Notes: generated by a model not told the origin, from the sequence alone. A stretch of 64,000 nucleotides of DNA from Diploscapter coronatus (GCA_964036155.1 OZ038422.1:124001-188000); one strand, 5' to 3'. Positions 1 through 14,400 are shown, counted from the stretch's first letter. Translations and numbers: made by a program.

Positions 1-91
1 TCAAAAACGAATACGCAACTTTTCGATTTTAGAGCATTCAGATATAAAAATAGGCTTTTCAATTCATTACTTTCGATCAAAATTCGCCTAC

Positions 92-1120
92 CCGCACTCT
101 GTCGCATACACGCTGCTCTCTCCCCCTATGGACGAGTTGCCTGGTGTAGGGGATTTGAATCTGCTCGGCGAGTCAATCGAGGCCATCCTCTCCAATTTAC
201 CTGACTTGCAAAACAGACCATGGTTTGGGTCGCACTGAATATAAAATATATCATTATCTTTTTAGAAAATTGTCCTTCACAAAAACAATCAAATTTTTAG
301 AAATATTATTTATGTGTGTATGATTTACTAGGAAAAAAATTTGATTTATAGAAAGCTAGAGTATTTCTTTTGAATTGGTTTTTTTTTCAAAATATACCAA
401 AATTGGGGCAATTTGGAAAAGTAGCTGTATCGTAAAATCGCTGCACGCGAAATAGTGTGAGAAAAGAATCGTTTTTTCCTACTATTTCTCATCTTATTTC
501 GCATATGGCTTGAGGTTCCCAAATAGCCTTATTTAGACAACTTTCAGAGATAAACTATTGTTCTTCTAAAACGCAAAATAAAACGCCGTACCGTAAAATA
601 GCGGACCCCATTGACGGAGCCGTCGTTCTTGCCGTGCGGCCCGTCAAGCACTAGCCCAATCCACTCGCCAGGGGCGAATTGCGTCGTCCCGATGAACTCG
701 ATTCGACCCGTCCGGTCACCGAGTCTCGCTCTATCGCCGATCTACAATGTTTCATTTTTCAGCCAAAATACATTTCTCGAACTAAAGTTTGAAAATTATT
801 TTAGAGTAGCAGCCTTTCAGGATTTTTCTTCAAGAAAAAAATAAAGAAATCGAAATTTTTGTGGGTATCTGCTTATTGTTCAGGTATTCTGCCCGAATCG
901 ACGAGAAATTCTCGAAGCCCTTCCTATAGAAATCTCCCAGAGGGAATACGGTTCCCATAACGAAGGTTTCGGACGGTTCCAAGAGTTTTCTGGCTCCAGG
1001 CACTGAATTTTATATTTTTAAAGGGGTTTGTTTACCTGCCAGCCTCCAACCCCGCTGACGCACGACGACGCGGAATACACCGAGTCGCGACTGTCCGCGC
1101 GACGCATCGAGGAGCGAAAT
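92..1120 (-). CDS. CAP-Gly domain microtubule-binding protein (partial)
   Basis: Three minus-strand exons join in phase: 1036-1120, 592-741 and 92-234. The middle exon is exactly 50 codons and, with the start of the third, forms a full CAP-Gly domain. Visible motifs are QFAPGEW, the tubulin-tail-binding GKNDGS and GVRYF, then [10 protein letters not shown] across the junction. CAP-Gly domains bind the EEY/F tails of tubulin and EB proteins at microtubule plus ends. The upstream exon is Ser/Arg-rich (28 codons), as is the segment after the domain, which is usual for the basic linkers of CLIP-170 and dynactin p150. The domain resembles CLIP more than p150 (FAPG, GVRYF). The last exon can either splice at a GTAGGC donor at 91 or read straight into TAG at 90-88, so the true C-terminus is uncertain. 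No start codon or first exon was found upstream. The CAP-Gly call is firm; the family member is not. Confidence 0.8.
420..530. repeat. Short hairpin repeat, family E copy 1
   Basis: It lies in an intron of the CAP-Gly gene. The halves contain GCACGCGAAATAGTGTGAG and, inverted, CTTATTTCGCATATGGC around a pyrimidine-rich centre. Similar hairpins occur at 14788-14894, 33354-33476, 37985-38135 and 48826-48950. Confidence 0.5.
880..1003. repeat. Dispersed repeat, family L copy 1
   Basis: Intronic copy of a repeat found inverted at 62042-62145. The shared core is the palindrome-like GGAACCGTCCGAAACCTTCG, and similarity extends about 50 bp on each side. Confidence 0.55.
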
Positions 1121-4100
1121 CTAAACAAAATAAATTAAAAAAAAGAACCAAAAGTCGAAGGAACCAGAAGAATAGAAAAAAACATAATTTTCGAAAGATC
1201 AGGACTATGATTCAAATAAAACTGCGTCCACCTGTAAATGTAAAAACTGCTCACCCCTTGTAAACACTTATAACCATGCTTATAAAAACTTTTACATGGA
1301 GGCGTAATTTGACTTGAGTCTTAGCTCAGAAGGAAACGAAAAATGATCGAGGAAACAGAAAATAAAATGATAGAAACATGGAAATTCAGGAACATTGTAA
1401 GAATAGGAGAAACAGCCTCAGGGTCTTCGGGGTTCAGTAAGAAAAGAATATTCACTTCGTGATAAAAACGATAAGATAAATTAGAAAAATCGATAAAACC
1501 GAGAAAATATGCCTGTCAAAAAGCTAGGTAAATAAAGGAAACACAAGAAAAGCGAAGAAAAACGATTGTAAAAAATCAAGTGTCCAAGATAAACGCAGTG
1601 CGTAAGCGCGTTGGTCGACTTTGAAAATACTACTTTTGGTGGGCTTTTACTAATTAGGGAAAGAATTTTGCGTCATCAAAAATGACAAGAAAACGTGAAC
1701 TTTTTCGAGAGCCCTCCTTCAATTTCTACGAATTGGCCCTTTTCACCGAAGAAACGGGAAAATCAATCATCAGAGAAAACGGGTGAGATAAAAATAGTAG
1801 TACTACAAATATAAGAGGTAAATTCGCACAAGAAAATGAGATATTTTGAAAGCATACCGGTTCTTCTTGCAAAGTTTATTGCATATCAAAATTTGATATG
1901 TTATGAGCTTGTCTATTGATTCTTCCATCAAGTTCGGAGATTTTCTATTTTGGTTCATTTTAATATGTCTCGGCAAAGTCAATCCAACCCTGAAATGCAC
2001 GGCTTTTATGGCTAAATTTAAAGTGTATTTTATTACCGGAAATTTGATCGATTTGATTTTGGAATTTTTCTGAGCAATGATTTTTCTCGGTCATGTGGAA
2101 AATATCGGATTTCAGTACGGCATCCGCCTCGTAAACATCGATTTCCTTAATCCCCCGAACGACGATTTTATCGGTCGGTTTTATAATTTGGGTACGGCTC
2201 TTTCCCGCGCCAGATTTCTTTCAAAATAGCCCGAAAACTGGAAAGTCTGGCCGAACGCATAAAACATGTCCCCTCCACGCGGTTTTTGGGGTCATAAATT
2301 TTGAGTGGCGACATTAAAAATCGCGGCCCCTGCAGCAGAAAATTTTCCGATTTCTCCCCGGGAAAAATGATTCATGGAAATAGCTTTGGTCAAAGAGAAA
2401 AGTGGGGACTTCGATTTTGCCGTTTCTGGTAGAGTTAGATGTGAACATCGAACATTTCAGCTTGCTTGATTGTTCAAATACTAAAAAGGGATTTCACATA
2501 TCTGATTTGTATCTTTCAGGATTTCAAATACCCTCTGAAAACGGTTGTAAATTATTTTTCAGCTATTTTTAGTTTAGACCCATTAAATATAGTGAGTTTC
2601 TGGCCTTACCAAATCTAAATAAATTTAATTTTGTCGAAATCACTGGAATTACCCTGAAATAGCTAAAAAATAGATCTACTATGATCTTTTTGCTACGAGA
2701 TTTATTAAGTTTGCGGATAAATTCCAGATTGATTTGTTTCAAAGACGATGCGATATTAGATTTTAGCCATCATTGGTCTTTCCGGACCAATTTTAGTGAC
2801 TCCGTTCCCAATGTGTCTCGGCGGCTATCAAGTTATAGCATCGTGCTCCTTTCTGAGGGCAGACCCATTTTTATTCCCAGAAAATGTTCCCGGAGCCTGA
2901 AAACCTTTTCCGGGGACATTTTTTGTTTCAGAGAGGATCAATTTCATCCTTTATCCCCGAGCTTTTCCTCCTTGACCAGATACAAATGCGCTCCATTCTC
3001 TAAAAATAGCGATTTTTTAATTTGTAGTAAAAAAATCTAACCTTCAATAAAGTTAAACTTTAACATATCTGTTCTAAAAGTTGGAATTTTCGTGAATCAC
3101 TCCATCCTTTTGCCAAGTGATTATTTGAGGTTTGGGATTTTAATATTTTTCTAAATTGGATAAAATTTCTACCTTGGTGATATTGCTCTTCGAAATCTAA
3201 GGTTTATCTAATAGGTTATTGATAATTTGGATGATTTGAAAAGTCGCGAGTTTAGATTCATGCAAATCTAGAATGTCTTCAGTTTAATTTATTGTTTTTT
3301 TTTTACTTTCGAAGCATCACAAATCGCAAATTAGTTTTCGGCTCAACGATAGTCTTGTTGTGCTTTACGTTTTGGTGTACGACATTTTTTATCCATTCAT
3401 TAGTCTTGGATCTTTGCCCATAAAAATAAAGTCGGTTCGGTTAGCGATTTTTGAGCCGTTCTTTCAAATGTTTTCAAATTTACCCCTGTTTTTAATTTTT
3501 TTTGTCTAATCCATCCAATTTTCCTTGTTTACATAATACACTAATTTAGCATTTTTTATGGGTATTTTATGAATCAAACTAGATCGAAATTTTGCAGGCG
3601 GGAAATCAAGAAACATATTTTCCTTAATGAACTGAGCAGACAATTAGCATGCTCATTTATCAAAATCCAAAATTTCCCGGGATTGTTTTTTTTTCATTTT
3701 TCTAGACGTTCGTCCAGATAACTTCCTTATAGATGTAAAGGTGCGCATAAATTTGCACCGATTGCATCATTTGAAGACAAACTTGTTGACTGAATTAATT
3801 ATTGACGAGGTTACGTATCAAATTAAATTTGCAACGATATTTTTTAAGGTTTGTATTATATAGATCTGAATCTAAATTTTTTAACATAAAGCATGCTCAT
3901 AAAGGTGTAATTTAACAGTCATAATAATAAAAACTTAGCCTAAAATAATTTCAGCTGAATTTAAGTAATTGAGCTTCTTCTTACCTTAAGCCTCCCCTAT
4001 TCTTACCAATTTCCCCCTTTTGGCCAACCCTAAATCTGCCTTCAAGCAGCCGTTCTCTTTTCCCTTGTTCATTTGCATTTATCTATTAGCCGAATGGATA

Positions 4101-5029
4101 AAATTCTTCCGCGCACGCGCATACGGCATGAATTACATCAATTTGATATATCTCTGAGATAGCGGTCATTCTGGATTTAATCTCGAATTTAGGTTTAGGA
4201 TTATAAGCCAGCTTTTTTGTTTAATTTGTGTGGTTATGGTGAAATCCTTAACACAAGTTTGATAAGTGAACTGAGCCGTGATGAATTTGTTATTGATCTC
4301 AAATTTAGCATCTTGAATCGAGTAAGATTTTCATATCTTGTCATTTTATATTTGGTTCTTAACTTTATTTTTCATATCATTTAGATCGAACATTTTCTTC
4401 CTTATGAATCTAAGATGGCGACCATCTTTTATCGGGAATCCCCTTTTCAACTTAATTTGCATTTTATGCAATCAGATATGCAGATTTGTCTTGTCTGCCA
4501 ATATTTTTAGAACGATTCCGCGTATTTTTAACTACACCTCCATATATCCGTGATTGATGGGACCACACACCTATTGGAGCTCGAATTATGCGCATTTCGA
4601 TCTATTTTTGCGCGGCAATTTGAAGAATACCGGTATTTTTAGAAAATTTATGCATAGTTTTACTCCAAGTCCCTACGCTAGGGTGTAGGCTTATATTATG
4701 ATTCATGAAATAGATGCACGATTTTTGCTCTTATTATCTATACTTTGACTTCTTCCAGTATGACTAAAGTATTATTAAATCTTTTTGACCCATATAAATT
4801 TATAGGCACACCTTAAAAACTAAAATTCTTCATTTATCAACGCCTATTTCAGAATTTATCATCTCGATATTTTTAATGTTCCCGACTTCATTATATCCTC
4901 CTAATAAATGCTTAAAAATCTAAAATTTTTACGTAAATTTTCGAAACATACCTCTCAATTCGCTAATTCCTGTAATTCAGTCATTTATCATCGCTCATTA
5001 CAGGATTTATCATCACGTCGAATCATCAT
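1121..5029. other. Intergenic stretch, CAP-Gly gene to SER-7-like gene
   Basis: The stretch is AT-rich and stop-dense, with no exon that joins either neighbour. The missing 5' exon(s) of the CAP-Gly gene may be here. The only higher-GC island is 2080-2370. Nothing else could be assigned. Confidence 0.5.
2080..2370. other. GC-richer island with competing open frames
   Basis: On the minus strand one frame is open for about 66 codons (2363 to about 2166), including the stretch MSPLKIYDPKNRVEG. A second minus frame overlaps it and runs on to about 1945. On the plus strand a 25-codon exon-like piece at 2107-2182 is flanked by TTTCAG and GTACGG and reads YGIRLVNIDFLNPPNDDF. These readings cannot all be coding. 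It could be a lost exon of the CAP-Gly gene, an exon of another gene, or a promoter. No family is recognised. Confidence 0.25.
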
Positions 5030-5330
5030 GCTGACTTGGAGGTCCACTTAGCCGAGAAACTAAGCTCCGCCCCTAGAAATTTTTGCGGACCGACGAAATA
5101 GCTCGCGATTTGAAGAGGGCCGAGAAAAACACGATAACACGCTGCACTGCACGCGAAAACGAGAAGGCACAAACGAAAAGTGCCGAGGCCACGCCCCTCG
5201 AAAATTCCCCGACATTTGGCCGCTGGTTTTCCTGGTTTCTGGAGCTGCTGCGCGAGATACCGAAAAATCCAGAATTTACCTTTTTCCATCCGATTTTTAC
5301 CTATTATTTTCTATTATTACCATTTTACAG
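5030..5330 (+). promoter_or_regulatory. GC-rich segment upstream of the serotonin receptor
   Basis: The composition changes sharply from AT-rich DNA to a GC-rich stretch about 160-460 bp before the receptor ATG at 5494. Both strands have weak open frames but neither resembles a known protein. Its position suggests promoter or 5' untranslated sequence. A small hairpin (CTTAGCCGAGAAACTAAG) lies at about 5048. This is inference from composition and position only. Confidence 0.3.
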
Positions 5331-5493
5331 GTAAATATGACTAATTTCAACAGAAATCGAAAAACGCATTTTATGGTGTAGGGATACGGTAGAATATTAT
5401 TCCAGAATCGACCGTTCTGCATTTACAAGCAAGTTGTACGAGAGAGGATAGAATGATGTCGATATCCTGAGGAAAGAGGGAGAAAATCGATAA

Positions 5494-8400
5494 ATGACCT
5501 CTCGATCTCTACTTTATACAGTGGTAACGGCGACAGAATCAGGATATCAGCGACAGGCAACATTAATTTCGAATTCGCATCATCACCATCCATTAGAGAC
5601 GATTATCGTGCCAGGTATGAAATATTTGAAAATTATCAATGGTTAGGACTGGCGAGTCTTTCAACAAACTAAAGATAGTAAAGATACTTGTTTTGATTTT
5701 TGTACCTTTTCTAAAACCTACCGCAAAACTATTTGAACATTTTTAGATACAGAAGTTTTATTATGATATATCGAGAGATCGATTAGGTTTTTGCTCGTTT
5801 CAAATAATTCACACTAAAGAAACTTTGAAACTTCATGACTATCATGATTTAATACGAGTCATCTCAAAGTATAACCTCAATAATTATCTAAAAAACTTTC
5901 TACCCTTCAATTTCTTGAAGCCTATCTATGAAGATCAGATTTATTTTACTCTAAAAACCTAAATGTTTCAGACGAAAACCCCGTTGTTTCTCCACACCTT
6001 CGCGTGATTTTGGCTATTGTCGTTTTATTAACCATCGTCACGACGGTCGTTGGAAATGCGCTGGTCTGCCTTGCAGTTCTTCTTGTCAGGTATATCATAC
6101 GAATTCTTTAGAGCTAAGTATAAACCCCGAAATATGATCTGATTCCGGCTTAACACTCATTTTGATGATAGAATATAAATCAGCTATAAATGATCAAATA
6201 AATCCTAAAATTATTGTTGGTGCCGAAATCTGGGAGGTCGAAAATCTGAGACAAATAAGTGATTTTAGGGTCAGTCTCTCTCCTTTTCGCGCGCTATTTC
6301 TCAATTTTCTAACTACTAAAAATAGCTGAACCATTTTGCACGTGCCTCCCAGATTTCGGCATCAACTAACCTAAGATTAGATTCAATCTGACTAAATAAT
6401 AATTCTAACTTTGCGAATTATATGAATATGATTTCAGAAAGCTTAAACAACCACCGAACTATCTGATCGTCTCTCTGGCGTTGGCAGATCTGTTCGTCGG
6501 CCTGGTGGTTATGCCGCTTGCTCTGGCAGACCTTTTGTTCGACAGATGGCCGCTCGGCGGGTAGGTCATTTTGCAAAATTAGACTTTTGTACTTTTTCAA
6601 ATTTTATAATTTATTTTAAATTTAATTTAATGTCTGAGATAAAATTACTATTTCCTTGGAAAGTCCTTTTCCTTTTCGACAAGGCTATTCTGCTTCTTTG
6701 AAAAGTCCTATCTTATTATTTCAAATATTTTTAATTGAAAATTCTACATTTTTATTTCAATTTCACTTCTTTCATTTTTCTACAATCAATATGTCACCAA
6801 GAGTAACTTAATCTCGTAGTTTTTACATATTTTTACAAAAAATAAACACATGCTAGAGGAGCTTGTAATGCTAGAAGACCTCCCATCACTCGCTTTTTAC
6901 ATGTAAAAAGTGATATCTCTAGTTTGTGCTTTAAGATAGGCCTGAAAAATCTGTTGAAATATCCTCGAAAATTCGAAATATTGTCATATTTGACAGATTC
7001 ACTCTAGGAATATATGCTTACGTAATCGTTAAAAATGTCGGAATGAAAATTCCCCCGTTACGAAAGTTTGAAAATCACATGTGGGCCACCCTTTTGAATT
7101 TTTCGAGAAAAGGGTAAAGAACGCGAAAATTTAGGCTAATTTTGGTGAAGACCAGCTCCTTTTATATTTTACTGAGGACCAAAATTTCTGAAGATAAGCA
7201 ATTTAGCCCAAAACAAAATTGATTTTTGATAGAAATAAATTTTTAATGGCTAAGCTATCAAATCGAAATATCATTCATAAAAACTCCTAAAATTTGACAA
7301 TATTCCTGATTAGGTAAATTATATTTTCAAAATAAAAAGTGCATATATTTCGTACCGCTCTTTTGATCTCATGATTGTTTGTTGACTTAGCGTCATATTA
7401 TTTACAGCCCACATATTTTCTGCCTTTCTGCTATATTTTGTGTCAAATTGTTGAGGAATTCTGGAACAAATCATATTTTTGATAGTATTTTTGGAAAAAG
7501 ATTCGACCTTTTACACACGATCTGATAATCACAATCCATATTTGAAAAAAAGACTAAATATTAAATGCTCTGATAAAAATGTCACAATTTAGTATATAGG
7601 GAAAAAGCTGAAAATATCATGACTTTCCGAGTGTACATTTTTCGAAAAATATGGTGATCTAATAAAATTTTTTGGGAAAGAAAAACTCAAAGTATCGTGA
7701 CTTTCTAAGTTCTGAAGGAAAAAATCAAAGTCCTCTGCAAAATTAAAAATTGCAACGTTACTTTCGAATTCCCCTAAAACTCTTCAACTTTTCCATTGTT
7801 CGCCTTCACTTAGCAACGACGTCAGTGAAGTCAGAGTCAATTTTTCTTTCACCTCGCGTCCTCCGAAAAAGTTCCAGAAATCCCGGAAAATGCAAAGAAA
7901 TCCGAAAAAAAAATCCCAACAATTTTACCCCCGAAACACATAATTTGAGAGATGCTTTTGAAGGAGGCAAAAAAGAACCTGAGAAACTAAACTCGATTTG
8001 GAGAAAAGGACCATTAGAATTAAGCTTTTTTTTTTTGAAGATGAGCATCAAATTTTGAGACTAATCATTGAAAACTTAGGTTGCAATATTTTGGACAGAT
8101 ATTAAAATATTACCTTTCATAAATGTTGAAAGATACATGAATCTCTGACCAAAACAGTGTCAATCCCTAGACATATCCTGAAAGATATAAAATTCGTGTT
8201 TTGAAACCCCTCCACTCTTCATCATTGCAAGAGTTCAAAGATTTCCGTAAAGACAGTATGTCTAGCAAAAATAGCCCTTCTCAATGGGAAAATGAGAGAT
8301 CTGATGTCGTCAGATGCAGGCTACTAAAGTTTCTTTCTCTGACTCTTTGCTTCTCTATTATAGTCCATACTATTTTTCTATTTTCTAACTTTTTAATCTG

Positions 8401-11400
8401 CTTTTTTTGCATATTATTTCTCTTCTTTCTAGCTCTCTAGTCTTAGATTTCTCATACTATTTCACCGTTTGATTTCCGCTTTTTGAAATCTTCACTTTCT
8501 TTTTCTCTCACATTCCCATATTATTTCACGTTTTCTAATTCTTTTCCTATAACTTTGATATACTATTTCTCCTTTCTTCGATTCTATAATTCTCTTTTCA
8601 TTATTCAGTACTATTTCCTCAGGTCCACCAAAAAGTGTCGAATTTCAATTTCGAAAAATTTCCGGTGCCCGGTCGAATTAAACCTGAAGAAGACGATGAA
8701 CATAAATAAAAATGCGCAGGTCTAAAGTTACAAGTGCCCAAAATGGAGAAATTTTCACAGAGGAAACCATGATAAAGTCAAAAGTGAGAATGAAAATGAA
8801 AAAGCAAGAAAATGCTGTGAAGATCAATTTTTTTGTCGAGTAATACTATAAATTTAACATAAAAACCAGCTTTTAATAATCTCTAAATCAATTGAAAGCG
8901 AAGAAATGATAACAAAAAAGATTAAAAAAATACCCCCTGGTTTTCTCAGAAACGGTTAATTTTTCCGAGCTTCTCTGCGCCCTCTCTTTAAAAATCTCTA
9001 GCTAATCATCCCGAATAAAGGCAAAATCAAACCTGTTCTATTCACTACACCACACTGCCATTGAGAAGAAGCTTGCATTTCTGCGTTATGTGCTTGTGAC
9101 CAATAAGGGCAAAGGAGTATTAGAAATGGAGAGATTTAGGAAGACTCGAAAGAAATAAACGCTTCTGACAAGGCCTCTATATTTTATGTTTTTGCAGCTG
9201 GATGTGCCAATTATGGACGACGTCAGATCTGACCCTCTGCACTGCGTCGATCGTCAACCTGTGCATCATTTCTGTCGACAGATACCTGGTCATTTGCAAT
9301 CCGCTCAGATATGGAGCTCAGGTAAACAATTTTATACCCTTTATTCATAATATCATCTCCATTCAATTATTGAATTATTGTATCGGCCAAATGAAATGAG
9401 ACAGTTCGTGTGTTAAAGATCGCCCCTTGCGAAAAATGCGCGTCACGGCTATGTGCGCAAAGATGGAGGCTAGAACGCAGAGAAAGGAGAGTCAGCGGGG
9501 GACAATGTAGTGAGAGTGCGGTACTGAATTTCTTCTGCGTCTCTCGTCTTTTCTCGCTATTTCTTCAACACACGATCTGTCACTTCGTTTGACCAGAACA
9601 ATAAGCAATAATGATATATAGAAATGTGAAAAAATCTTGGAGGTCGAAAATGAGGGAGAAAGAATGCTTTTAGGCTAATCACTCTTCTTTTAGCATGCTA
9701 TTTCTCAATTTTCTAATCACTACAATAACCGTGCACCACTTTGCACGCCTCCCAGATTTGAGCACCAACAATAATTATCGATTTTTTCAGCGCACGACCC
9801 AGCGTATGCTCGTCTACATAGGTATCGTGTGGCTGATCGCTTTATCTGTAGGATTTTCGTCTCATCTAATTGCGTCCTTATTCGAACCCGATAATCATGA
9901 ACAGAGCCAACACTCAAATAGCTGTCAGGTCAGCAATTAGACTTTAATTATTCCTACTTGAGATTAGTTAGCCCTTAATTACAGACAATTATAGTTAAGT
10001 ATTAAAAAATTAAATAGCTTAGCATTAAGATAGAGCTAATCCTATCTAATTGAAATGTATTTAAGGTTAACCTAAAGTTGAATGTAAAAATCAATTTTTT
10101 TTTTAAATAGTCGCTGTTTTCAAGGCCCTAAACTTCATTCATGATTAATCCTATCATTTAACTAAAGTGGAAAAATAATGAATGACTGGCCCGAAATTTA
10201 TCGCTATCATTTATCTCTAAATGCGCTCTTTTCCGCCTAAAAATCCATTAAATTTCTGCAGGAGAAAAACTTTATGATTTTCACATTTCACTTTGAATGG
10301 CGCCAGCACTTTAATGCAAAAGTCGATACGCTCTTTGTTTTCGGCCATTTCTCACGTGAATGAAAATGCCCGAAAAATTGCTGAAAGAAGAACTGCTTCT
10401 TAGTCTTTTTAACGACATTTTGCAAATCATAACGAAGAAGTATGTAAGAAAAATCCATAATAGTGCTAAAGAGACTCTTCTCGCTCCTTTTAAAGGTATT
10501 TTGAAAATTTTAAAAATCAGCACTAAAGTTGCCATTTGCAAATAAAATACAAGGAAAAATCTTATCGCGCGTTTTCATGCCATTTTTTTATCTAGTTTAA
10601 ATGAAGATCAGAAGTTATAAAAATCATTTTTACATAACTCACATGTTATTTCTCAAATTAAAGAAAAAAGTGTTCATTTTCTCATCCTTCATGCTATTTC
10701 TATCTAGGTTCTAAATGAAGCATCTTTTCCCCCATTCTAGATTGGAGCATATTTCCCACCTCATCTCGCCTCGTTATTACAATTTCAAGAGGGCCCTTTA
10801 TTTTCGGCCGCTCCACGTTTTGCAACGATTCACATAATTTTCAACGCGAAAAACAATGCGAAAATCGAGGGCATTTTCGAATGTGCTTTTCGACAAAAAG
10901 TCCAATGCAAAAAGCCTAAAAATAGAAAGTGATTTTTTGGAACTTTGATTTTGGAGGAAACTTGAAAATCTTAGATTTCAATCTAGCAAATTGGAATTGA
11001 ACCAAGTCATTTATGATCTGAATCCACTTGGATGGCTTCTAACATTTTCTTCGGTAACTACTATTTGACGAGATGACGAGACTTATCCTTTCCCACACTT
11101 TCGTCCTACTATCTTTTGACAAATTGACGATTCTTTATTTATTATAATGGATGTCTACGGGACATTAACAAAATTTCAATTTCGTTTATCCTAAAATTTT
11201 CATTTAAACTTTTCAAATTCTACCACCAAATTTGATATCTATCATTCACTTTCCAAAATGAACTCAATCTTTTTAGTTTTGTGAAAAAACCCATATTTCT
11301 TTAACCTAAAAATGCGCTGAATTTAAGTAAATTAAAAACCCCAGATTGAGTTAGATTCCGGGATTTGTTACCGAAGATGAATGGTTACTCTCAGAAAATT

Positions 11401-14400
11401 ACTCTATAGAGACAGGAAAACCTCTAACTCCATGTTAAAGTATAAGAATATAAAACTGACTAGGATATCTGGATTTTAAAAACTATCTATGATTTTCTTA
11501 ACCCCGTGGCTAAAAGCATAAAGGATGAAAGACGGGTGGGATATCTGAAACCCCGATGCGCAGAAAATAATGGTAGGCCACATAAATCTGGTCCGAAAAG
11601 AAGAATACGCGAAAAGGCAAGTAAAGAATTGAACGAAAGTTAGGAAAATCGAAATGACTTGAGGGTTTTGGAAGATTGAGATAGGACTCAAGAAAATTTA
11701 GGATGTTTTATGAAAAATAGCTAGTTACTGTGAAAATGGCTGGCGAGTTTCATAAAATCAGGGTTGTAAATTTTAGACACGTGCGTGTGTCTAAACACAG
11801 CCCTGCATAAGACGATATGAACATTTCTTAGATTTTATTTCGATGATATGATATTCCACGATTTATCAGGCGGTGGTGCATAGGGCTGAATTTTCTAGCT
11901 TCCCTAATACACACACTAATTCTCTCTTTGCAGTTTTGTTTTTCTTCCAAGGATTTCTTACCGGATATTTTTTCAAAGTTCTGGAACACTCATTTCTTAT
12001 GGAGGGAACTTGTGGTTATAAGAAATGGGAGACAGAATTTTTAAACAATGCTTGCGCTAAGAAATCCTTAGGCAAAATTCAATTTGACAGCAACAATGCA
12101 CCAATTTACGCTGTGTTGACAGGTCGTGACTCAAATCTTTGATCAAAAATTAGAAAAGCAGTTTGAATCCCAAAATTTCGTGGAGCATAGCAGATTTCTG
12201 AAAAAAAAACTATATGTTTTGCAATCGGTAGATTTCTCTGTAAGTGAATATTATCTCACAACATTTTCGAACTTAGTTCAACCCACATTTTTATGGAGCA
12301 TATTTTATTTTAGACTTTTGAAAATTATACCAAATTCTATGCTTTACGACTTGACTAAATTCAGTGAAATATACACCGTTCATAAATCACTGCTAATTAT
12401 ATACGTGGTGGCTTGAAAAATGGCGTGTTTGAAAGCGCGCGCACCCTTGTTTGAATAATGATTTTGATGCTTCCGTTTGCTGTGTTCTCGAGAGGCTGAC
12501 AATTTGTAACAAAAATGACAGAAATTTATCCCTGGCATACCCAATTTTCAAGGGAAAATAATGCTTGGACCTAAAAATATCGATGATATTTACAAGGTCC
12601 AAGAATGCACTTGAAATTTGCAATAATGTCAAATTTATTAAATAGGTTTATTCTGGTGCAATACTCTGATATCTATATGAGTTTTTCATAATAATCCCAC
12701 TTATAAATGATATTTACAAACCTAAGAGTATCCTTGAAATTTGAAATAATCTGACATTTTAATTAATCTATCTGGGTGCAGCCTTATAATATTCCGACAA
12801 AATTTCAATGTAAAGCTATTTTTTCAGATAAACAACCCCAGACTATAATTTTTTATCTACTTCCATCGTTTTTCTTTGCATAGGCTGGAGTATCTGGTAT
12901 CCATTTGACCTTAGATTATCTGAAATTCATTTTCACTCCGGGCTAAGCCCTGTGTTAGGCTCCAATAAATGCGCTGCGCGAAAGTGTCGGGATGTGAAAT
13001 AGCGCACTACGAGTGCGGACCCGTGTCGAATTTCGAATTTCAAATTCGCCCCGACTCTCGTCCCAGGCCATTTTTGCGCACACGTCGATGAAAAACCACA
13101 CTCTCGTTTCAATTGAGCGAGGACGTTTGAAGAGGTCTACGTAAAGCCGGCAAAATTCTATAATGAGGCATAAGAATAATCCTTGAAATTCAATATTAGG
13201 GCTTATTTTAATGGACAAACAAACATTTTCTTGGCCTTACCATTATTTTTAGAGAAATTCTGATTCGATCGGCGAAATATAAAGTGGAAAGTTGAAAATT
13301 TTGTATGATTTAGAAATCCCAATAAGTTATTATGTTCCTGAAAAAAACTGCCTAAAAACTTCCTCCTTAAAGGTTCACTTTTATCCAGAAGTCTAGCTTC
13401 ATTCATAACTTCAAAATAGAGTACAAAGGCCTTTTCTTCCAAATTGGTAAATTATCGAGTTTCAGAAAACTCTTGAATGACACGACCTTACACTGAAAAC
13501 CTTCAAAATTGCCGTCACATGATGAAGCATAAGCACCTATAAAAACGGCTTAAATAATTTTGAAATCACATGAATTCTCTCCATAAATCCAGACTTGTGA
13601 GCTCATAGAATTGAAGGCCAGATTTGAGCAATTTATGGCAAAATTCCGGGTTCATAAAACGAAAAACGAATGACGCTTTTGACGACAATTTAAGATTTGA
13701 ATCAGCCCAAAATGACTGGATGAATCATAATAAACTTTAGGGGAAATCGAGATTTTTTTTTTTTTTTTTTTTATAAATTGGGGGATTTTTACAAATCTAT
13801 TTGAAAATACTTTCTTTAAATTAAAACAAAAACTAGGAAATCATCTGAAAAAAGCATAATATAGCAAAAATCTAAAAGATAATTTTAGGCTCTATTCAAT
13901 TTAAAATAGCTTTGATTATTACTGGCTAGAGAGAACGTGTCGATATCCAAAAAAAATGCTTTATTCGTCTAGTTTCTCTTCGACGCGACTCACCATTTCG
14001 CTCCTCCAAATTCAATTTCTAATTGCTGCTGCATGAATATGTCGACTTTGCCCTCCAATTAACGATATAAAAATCAATGAAGATCAATCAATTAATGTCG
14101 TTTGAAATTAGAAAAAAAGCTGATGAGCACAAAAATCAATGAAAAGACTAATTATCAATTATCGCATTCTTAGATCAAAGATAAAAATTCGAATAACTTT
14201 TAATTTCAGGTCATTCAACATATGGGCTATCAGATCTACGCGACAATCATCAGTTTCTACCTGCCGACCCTGATCATGATCATTCTGAACGTGAAGATAT
14301 GGAGGGCAGCCAAGAGGCTGGCCAGACAGGACAGGGTTATGAGCGGTAGCGCGGGGCCTGAGGCGGATAGGTGAATTTTTTTTATTTTTGTATTTCCCCC

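Noticed and set aside
5083..5334. 83-codon frame before the serotonin receptor
   Set aside because: It has no junction in phase with the receptor, and both strands are open because of GC-rich composition. Better read as promoter or untranslated sequence.
11873..12416. Possible nested gene in the long receptor intron
   Set aside because: Two overlapping frames lack motifs, usable splice sites or similarity to each other. Kept only as unassigned intron content.
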